Source: an uncultured Lachnospiraceae bacterium
GTDB taxonomy: Bacteria; Bacillota; Clostridia; Lachnospirales; Lachnospiraceae
NCBI GenBank assembly: GCA_900539175.1
Contig: UQAW01000099.1
Location: 1 to 10,359 of the forward strand
DNA length: 10,359 nucleotides
Direction of reading: 5' to 3'
In this document: piece after piece, positions 7,001-10,359 of the stretch
Numbering within the stretch: position 1 is the first letter of the stretch
How the letters are laid out: each line of letters opens with the position of its first letter
Translations under genes and position numbers: made by a program
Notes under the pieces: model-generated
Seen by the model: only the letters and a program-made list of their open reading frames with translations
Database searches by the model: none
Told to the model about the DNA's origin: nothing

Positions 7001-7138
7001 TCACGCTTCTTTCACATATTTGAATTTGAATGGCGCTCCCAGTGTATTGACCTGTTGAATGAACTGATCGGCATACTTTCCTTCCATGCCATACAAAACA
7101 AAGAGCACAAATATCTTATCCACCAGGAATTTACTCAT
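7001..7138 (-). CDS. Unrecognised 45-codon frame, possible small gene or fragment
   Basis: The frame begins MSKFLVDKIFVLFVLYGMEG and ends APFKFKYVKEA. Its codon choice looks like real coding sequence in its second half (GCC, GAT, CAG, TTC, GTC, CTG), and a weak AAAGGTG lies about 6 bases before ATG. An amphipathic or membrane-like segment at 5-17 is the only visible feature. I do not recognise a family. It lies between two gene remnants and may itself be the 3' end of a lost gene. The + strand of the same stretch also has an open frame, so the coding strand is uncertain. Confidence 0.3.
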   Translation of the reverse strand: MSKFLVDKIFVLFVLYGMEGKYADQFIQQVNTLGAPFKFKYVKEA

Positions 7139-7161
7139 GTGTACACCTTTATTCCTTTCAC

Positions 7162-7488
7162 TTTGACAAGGATCCTCCTGATACTGCACTCCACCAGAAA
7201 CTCGGCATTCCAATGAAAGGCGAACAGTACATCTATGAAAAGAATGACCTTTTCATTGCAGTAATTGCACTTAGATATCTTCTTCCGTTTAAAAGCTTCC
7301 TTTCGTTTAAGAAAAAACTATTAAAATGCATTAATTATTATCTAAAGAAAACAGACTGCATCAATCATTCTGAATTATACAGATTCATGGATTTCCTGTC
7401 ATGGTCAGACCGTAACACTTCCTGCATCACAATTCTGATTTTTTTCTCTACCCAAACTACAATAAGAATTGAATTTATTTTAGCTTGA
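7162..7488 (+). pseudogene. C-terminal remnant of an Abi-family (abortive infection) protein
   Basis: The frame reads FDKDPPDTALHQKLGIPMKG, then EQYIYEKNDLFIAVIALRYL and LPFKSFLSFKKKL, and continues through INYYLKKTDCINHSELYRFM. This is the pattern I know from the C-terminal third of Abi_2-type proteins, which continue into an MGFPxxW motif. Here the frame instead gives DFLSWSDR. Restoring one base after ATGG would give MGFPVMVRP and a stop, so a single-base loss is likely. The conserved N-terminal part with the RxxxxH motif is absent; upstream the frame soon becomes meaningless and meets a stop at 7060. The ATG at 7213 has no good ribosome binding site and falls inside the conserved block, so it is not a true start. 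The 3' end overlaps the convergent XRE gene by 14 bases. Intact family members act in phage defence or as toxin-like RNases; this copy should be dead. Confidence 0.6.
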
Positions 7489-7948
7489 TTTCAATCTTAT
7501 AGAACCTAAAGAAATACACAATCAACATCACTATCCCTGCTAGTAAAATGATAGGTCCAATACCCGTACCACGATTTTCCGGATAAAAAAAGTTAATTGC
7601 CAAATGAACGGGAACTAATAAAATAGCTATTATACCCCATATTAATTCAATTTTTTTATACATTTTCTGTGCTTTTGTTTTCTTTTCTTGTAATTCTACA
7701 AGATTTTCTTCTGCTTTTTTCTGATAATCGACCATGCTAAGCCTTTCTCCTGAGAGCAGTTCGTTTACAGTAATTTCTAGGATTTTGCAAAGTTCCAGCA
7801 TGATTGATGCATCTGGACAACTCTTACCTGTCTCCCATTTTGATACTGCTCTATTAGTAATGTTAAGTTTTTCTGCTAACTGCACCTGCGTAAGACCTCT
7901 CTCCTTACGGCATGTTGCAATGAATTTTCCAATTGCTTCCTGATTCAT
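7475..7948 (-). CDS. Membrane-anchored XRE-family transcriptional regulator
   Basis: A 157-residue protein with an N-terminal HTH_3 domain (about 5-62: IGKFIATCRKERGLTQVQLA, then ITNRAVSKWETGKSCPD, then LCKILEITVNELLSGE). A charged, probably coiled linker follows (70-100, rich in K and E). Two membrane helices lie at about 102-123 and 131-150, with a short basic tail. This HTH-plus-two-helices architecture is frequent in Clostridia and Bacilli. It suggests a regulator held at the membrane, perhaps responding to envelope conditions. The ATG follows a strong AAGGAGG (complement of 7955-7961). It is monocistronic as far as can be seen. Its own upstream region holds two TTGANNNTCAA palindromes that could be its operator. 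Targets are unknown. Confidence 0.9.
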   Translation of the reverse strand: MNQEAIGKFIATCRKERGLTQVQLAEKLNITNRAVSKWETGKSCPDASIMLELCKILEITVNELLSGERLSMVDYQKKAEENLVELQEKKTKAQKMYKKIELIWGIIAILLVPVHLAINFFYPENRGTGIGPIILLAGIVMLIVYFFRFYKIEIKLK

Positions 7949-8006
7949 TTTGACCTCCTTGTATCCATCTTACTTAACAAGCTATCTAATGAGAAGGAAC
8001 TGATAG

Positions 8007-8043
8007 TTGATTTTCAACAATTCCACCGTTAGTTGACTCTCAA
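8007..8043. promoter_or_regulatory. Paired palindromes upstream of the XRE gene, candidate operator
   Basis: TTGATTTTCAA (8007-8017) and TTGACTCTCAA (8033-8043) share the form TTGA-N3-TCAA. Their flanks also match (TAGTTGA on the left of both), and their starts are 26 bases apart. They lie 59-95 bases upstream of the XRE start codon. XRE regulators often bind such short dyads near their own promoter. I cannot place a convincing -35/-10 pair on the - strand here. Confidence 0.4.
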
Positions 8044-8372
8044 AAAATAAAGTTTTTACTCATTTATAGAATAATATAAATTTACATACCTGCAAATATC
8101 AATTTCTCACCTTCTTCAATTAACTTATCTTCCTGTAAAACTTTTTTCATTTTCATAAATATTTAACAGCAATTCAAATCACTTCATCCTGAACTCGGAC
8201 TTCTGTACCATCTTCAGAATTTTGCTTTGCGAAAAAGAAAATCAACTTATAAAAAAAGGAATCAAAGAAAACAATGGAGTTGTTTTTAACATCTTGTAAA
8301 AAAGTTAACTTACAAGCAACATACCCCAAAAATGCCCTGAAGCAATTTTTATTTCTGGTTCTGATCGTATTT
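8044..8372. other. AT-rich stretch without a supported gene
   Basis: No frame here combines a start, a ribosome binding site and a recognisable family. A - strand frame is open from within the terminator hairpin down to a TGA at 8174-8176 but lacks a start and shows no known motif. A 24-codon frame on the - strand beginning at about 8159 also has no ribosome binding site. The stretch looks like decayed sequence between the XRE and MerR genes. Confidence 0.5.
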
Positions 8373-8373
8373 G

Positions 8374-8409
8374 GAAAAGAGCCACCCGCCGCTTTGGTGG
8401 GCGGCGGGT
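8374..8409 (-). terminator. Intrinsic terminator of the MerR gene
   Basis: On the - strand a perfect 9-bp GC-rich stem (ACCCGCCGC with GCGGCGGGT; + strand positions 8384-8392 and 8401-8409) with an 8-base loop is followed by GGCTC and four T (complement of 8374-8377). It lies 19 bases after the stop of the MerR gene. Confidence 0.85.
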
Positions 8410-8427
8410 ATTTAATTAAACTTTAGA

Positions 8428-9276
8428 TTATTTATTTTTGTAAAAGGCCTCTATTGCTTGTGCGAAAAAATCAGAAGCCCCTGCACCATATTTTTGGTCT
8501 ATCATCAGCTTGATTTTTTCATTTCGGTAGTATTGTGCCTGTGCCAGCATAAGCCCTTCTTCGCTTTTTATTTGCGTAAGCTGCTTCATAACAAAACCAA
8601 ATTCCTCAACTACCGCCTTGACTTCAAAAGAATTTACATCGCACACTCTCTTTGCGATTAGTTTTTGTAAAATCGCCTCCATGCGTTTGTTATAACTTTC
8701 TGCTACTTCTTTACTAATAGGTTTGTTGGCAACTGATAGGAAATGGTCTTTTCCACCATACCACTCAACAACCTTTGCATAGCCTTTCTGCATTTCTTCT
8801 CTGGACATTACCTGCATATAATGTTCCTTCCATTGTTCAATACTTCCAAACTCTTTCATTGAAAGTTCTTTCATATTTTCCGGCATATGTTCCAACATAG
8901 TCTGAAACATTTCTTCAATTTCTGTTCTGCTGAAAACTGCAAAATCCACTTTATTATCTCCTTTCAAAATCCTGTCAATGCTGTCAATCAAACGCTCCAT
9001 GCGTTCTTTCTTTGCCACCAGCATTTTCCTCTGCATTTGCAAAATCTGATTTCTCTCAAGCGCCGGATTTTCCATAACAGTTTTGATTTCCTTTAAAGGA
9101 ATATCAAATTCACGGAAAAATAAAATTGACCGTAATGTTTCCAATGCCTTATCGTCATAAAGCCGGTATCCCGCTTCACTTTTATCTGTCGGCTTTAACA
9201 GCCCGATTTCATCATAATAGTGGAGCGTGCGCACGCTGATACCTGTTAAATCTGATATTTCTTTTACCGTCCTCAT
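8428..9276 (-). CDS. MerR-family regulator with TipAS-type effector domain
   Basis: A 282-residue regulator. Residues 1-70 form the MerR winged helix (VKEISDLTGISVRTLHYYDE, then IGLLKP and GYRLYDD). A dimerisation coiled coil follows at about 75-108 (rich in R, K, M). A C-terminal domain of about 130 residues from roughly 150 on, containing MSREEMQKGYAKVVEWYGG and a final FFAQAIEAFYKNK, fits the TipAS antibiotic-recognition fold. TipAL-like proteins bind thiopeptides or other amphipathic compounds and activate promoters by underwinding them. The ATG follows AGGAGG (complement of 9285-9290). Its own promoter has the 19-base spacer and embedded dyad typical of MerR control, so it is probably autoregulated. 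No transporter or modifying gene is adjacent, so its other targets, if any, lie elsewhere. Confidence 0.93.
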   Translation of the reverse strand: MRTVKEISDLTGISVRTLHYYDEIGLLKPTDKSEAGYRLYDDKALETLRSILFFREFDIPLKEIKTVMENPALERNQILQMQRKMLVAKKERMERLIDSIDRILKGDNKVDFAVFSRTEIEEMFQTMLEHMPENMKELSMKEFGSIEQWKEHYMQVMSREEMQKGYAKVVEWYGGKDHFLSVANKPISKEVAESYNKRMEAILQKLIAKRVCDVNSFEVKAVVEEFGFVMKQLTQIKSEEGLMLAQAQYYRNEKIKLMIDQKYGAGASDFFAQAIEAFYKNK

Positions 9277-9306
9277 AGCTGCCTGCCTCCTGCTCTTGAT
9301 ATATTC

Positions 9307-9337
9307 ACTTTAATCTATGACGCTCCGTGAGGGTCAA
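9307..9337 (-). promoter_or_regulatory. MerR-type promoter and operator
   Basis: On the - strand TTGACC (complement of 9332-9337) and TAAAGT (complement of 9307-9312) are separated by exactly 19 bases, the stretched spacer used by MerR regulators. The imperfect dyad TGACGCTCCGTGAGGGTCA (9318-9336) fills the spacer, with 14 of 19 positions symmetric in the form TGACSCTC-N3-GAGSGTCA. It lies 31 bases upstream of the MerR start codon, which indicates autoregulation. Confidence 0.8.
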
Positions 9338-9569
9338 TAGGTAATTTCAAATTTTTCTGAGTATATCATGTTTCGGAAGATACCGGAAGAAGCATAAGCA
9401 GATTCATCAAACTTGCTGGCTGAAAGCAGCTTGTAAAGCAAGATGCTTTCAGCCAGCAAGTCCACTAAGGGGGAGCTGCGGCAGCCAGTGCAAGGAAAGC
9501 TCTGTTAATGCCACCCGGATTTATGCAGTCAGACTCAAAAACCTCTTTTGCGAAAAGGTACAACCGCAT
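9334..9569 (-). other. Two overlapping short frames, probably a decayed or very small gene
   Basis: Frame A runs from ATG (complement of 9567-9569) to TAG (complement of 9465-9467): 34 codons, ending GGINRAFLALAAAAPP. Frame B runs from GTG (complement of 9463-9465), sharing one base with that TAG, to TGA (complement of 9334-9336): 43 codons, including LLAESILLYKLLSASKFDES and ending EKFEITY. Neither has a Shine-Dalgarno sequence, and I recognise neither. Smooth residue composition across the junction suggests one ancestral reading frame broken by a frameshift, or two coupled small peptides. The perfect hairpin at 9411-9461 lies inside frame B. The end of frame B overlaps the MerR promoter. 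Confidence 0.3.
9411..9461. repeat. Perfect 18-bp inverted repeat with nested inner stem
   Basis: ACTTGCTGGCTGAAAGCA (9411-9428) is exactly repeated in inverse at 9444-9461. The 15-base spacer contains a further CTTG (9430-9433) and CAAG (9439-9442) pair, separated from the main stem by one G-A mismatch. The hairpin is long and GC-balanced but has no T tract on either side, so it is not an intrinsic terminator. Confidence 0.8.
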
Positions 9570-9600
9570 TTTCTGTTTTGCGGTAAAGTTCTGATACCTT
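9473..9600. other. Cluster of short stems, some mutually exclusive
   Basis: GAGCT (9473-9477) pairs with AGCTC (9498-9502), enclosing GCTG-CGG-CAGC. ACCTcTTTT (9541-9549) pairs with AAAAGGT (9553-9559). AAGGTA (9555-9560) can instead pair with TACCTT (9595-9600), enclosing ACCGCA (9563-9568) with TGCGGT (9579-9584). The two uses of AAGGT exclude each other, as in attenuators. No known RNA family is recognised. Confidence 0.4.
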
Positions 9601-9611
9601 CTTAGTTATGC

Positions 9612-9660
9612 AAAAAGGTGAGGTCTCTTTTTCTGAAGTTTACCCCACCCTTTTATTTTT
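9612..9660. terminator. Probable intrinsic terminator, stronger on the + strand
   Basis: AAAAAGGTGAGG (9612-9623) pairs with CCCCACCCTTTT (9643-9654), with one bulged C and one A-C mismatch around a 19-base loop, and is followed by ATTTTT on the + strand. On the - strand the T run after the stem is TTTTTG, so it could also end transcripts of the HTH_16-like gene, whose stop is about 90 bases away. There is no + strand gene directly before it, only the hairpin cluster. Confidence 0.55.
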
Positions 9661-9748
9661 CCATGAGTATGAAACGTTCGTCCGCGAAACACACAAATTT
9701 TATGTACTCTGATTTCTGCATGAGCCGAATTTTTACTACATATAGGTT

Positions 9749-10021
9749 CTATTTCTCCGTCTCAATTTTCTCTCTCGCAATTCTCTCCGTTTCCTCCATC
9801 GGAAAGTTCGGTATCTCCTCCAGCAGTTTCAACGCTATCTCTTGCTTCAAATCCTCATCCACGTAACTCTTTACACTGCCGTCCGGCTGCTTCTCTTCCA
9901 CTGTGGCAAGCTCTGTCATATAATCATCGTAATATGCCATAATCTTTTCTGTTGCCCATTTCTCCCCGGCAATAACTGCTTTGATAATTTCATAAGCCAA
10001 TGTATCCTGCTGATCGTCCAC
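9749..10021 (-). CDS. HTH_16-like small helix-turn-helix protein of conjugative elements
   Basis: A 90-residue soluble, acidic, helical protein. The block LAYEIIKAVIAGEKWATEKI followed by MAYYDDYMTELAT and a YVDEDLKQEIALKLLEEIPNF segment matches the HTH_16 family of Tn916- and Tn1549-type elements, where such genes usually lie near a sigma-like gene, an excisionase and an integrase. A longer frame starts with TTG at 10036, but GGAGG (complement of 10030-10034) falls 8 bases before the GTG at 10021, so I chose that GTG. None of the usual partner genes is visible next to it: downstream there is non-coding sequence and upstream a divergent AraC gene. It therefore looks like an orphan left by element decay. 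Its role in the family is presumed regulatory and is not established from this sequence. Confidence 0.8.
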   Translation of the reverse strand: MDDQQDTLAYEIIKAVIAGEKWATEKIMAYYDDYMTELATVEEKQPDGSVKSYVDEDLKQEIALKLLEEIPNFPMEETERIAREKIETEK

Positions 10022-10165
10022 GCTCCGTACCTCCAAGTTGATATACTGCTAACAGCATACCATATCCAAAGGCAGCAATCCAGTGAGCCGTGAAAAATGA
10101 AGATATTTTACAAGCCTTTTGCATTTTGAAATGATACAATGAAGGACAGCAAGGAGGAAACACAT

Positions 10166-10359
10166 ATGAAGAAAGAAACAAGGACGGTAGTTTATGATGA
10201 TGAGCTTCGGATTGAGGCATACCGTTTTGAGGGAATCGTACAGCCATTTCCAAACCACTTCCATGAATACTATGTAATTGGATTTATCGAGGACGGGCAG
10301 CGTATACTGTCCTGTAGAAATCAGGAATACGCCTTAAAAAAGGGCAATATTCTTCTGTT
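10166..10359 (+). CDS. AraC-family transcriptional regulator, N-terminal part
   Basis: The frame opens at ATG 10166, 8 bases after AAGGAGG (10151-10157), and runs past the window end, so 64 codons are visible. The pattern is the cupin sensor domain of AraC regulators: QPFPNHFHEYYVIGFIEDGQ (with H32, H34 and the E-Y-Y-V-I-G strand), then a second strand pair ending in YALKKGNILL, where family members continue with a P-G-D turn. The DNA-binding two-HTH domain must lie to the right. Upstream, TACAAT (10135-10140) may be a -10 box, without a clear -35 at the right distance. It is divergent from the HTH_16-like gene. It could be a chromosomal gene flanking the element or cargo; the sequence does not decide. 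Confidence 0.88.
   Translation, partial: MKKETRTVVYDDELRIEAYRFEGIVQPFPNHFHEYYVIGFIEDGQRILSCRNQEYALKKGNILL

Noticed and set aside
8073..8159. 24-codon frame on the - strand starting MKMKKVLQED
   Set aside because: No ribosome binding site, no family resemblance, and AT-rich surroundings; chance is likely.
8174..8400. Long open - strand frame ending EVRVQDEVI
   Set aside because: It runs out of the GC-rich terminator hairpin, has no start or ribosome binding site, and no recognisable motif.
10022..10036. TTG at 10036 as start of the HTH_16-like gene
   Set aside because: No Shine-Dalgarno lies before it; the GGAGG right after it serves the GTG at 10021 instead.
10040..10069. Possible - strand promoter TTGGAT, 18 bases, TATATC for the HTH_16-like gene
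   Set aside because: Transcription would begin inside the ribosome binding site, so it cannot easily drive this gene.
9618..10253. Several 71-95 codon frames around the HTH_16-like and AraC genes
   Set aside because: They are antisense or out-of-frame shadows rich in Cys, Phe and Ser without start signals.

Overview
The window looks like accessory DNA from a low-GC, Gram-positive gut anaerobe of the class Clostridia, most likely Lachnospiraceae or a relative. The reasons are AT-rich DNA, strong AAGGAGG-type ribosome binding sites, a BceRSAB-type peptide-antibiotic detoxification module, and families typical of Clostridia and their integrative conjugative elements: a DUF6040-like membrane protein, SufBD-type HEAT protein, EFR1-type ferredoxin debris, Abi-family debris, a TipAS-type MerR regulator and an HTH_16-like protein. 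These assignments come from recognition of sequence patterns; no database was searched.

Left part (1-5415, + strand): the 3' end of a conjugative-element-type membrane protein is followed by a self-contained module. An OmpR-family response regulator and an intramembrane-sensing histidine kinase overlap by 4 bases (ATGA) behind a near-consensus sigma-A promoter. An ABC ATPase and a large FtsX-type permease overlap by 11 bases behind a second promoter region that carries three copies of TGTAAGAA, the probable response-regulator site. The expected circuit is that permease plus kinase sense a peptide antibiotic, the regulator is phosphorylated, and the transporter genes are induced. A bidirectional hairpin terminator closes the module.

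Middle part (5419-7488, mostly - strand): a small conserved-looking protein of unknown function, a long imperfect hairpin, a VOC-fold protein and a SufBD/HEAT-like protein in one operon, then two gene remnants. One is the C-terminal end of an EFR1-type ferredoxin directly upstream of the SufBD-like gene. The other is the C-terminal end of an Abi-family protein on the opposite strand. A 45-codon unrecognised frame lies between them.

Right part (7475-10359): a membrane-anchored XRE regulator, a poorly coding AT-rich gap, a TipAS-type MerR regulator with a classic 19-bp-spacer autoregulated promoter and a GC-rich terminator, then a hairpin-rich stretch of about 400 bases. After that come an HTH_16-like element protein (- strand) and the first 64 codons of an AraC-family regulator (+ strand). 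The mixture of intact regulators, truncated genes and orphan mobile-element genes suggests a mosaic built by repeated insertion and decay. I see no integrase, transposase, rRNA, tRNA or CRISPR array in the window.
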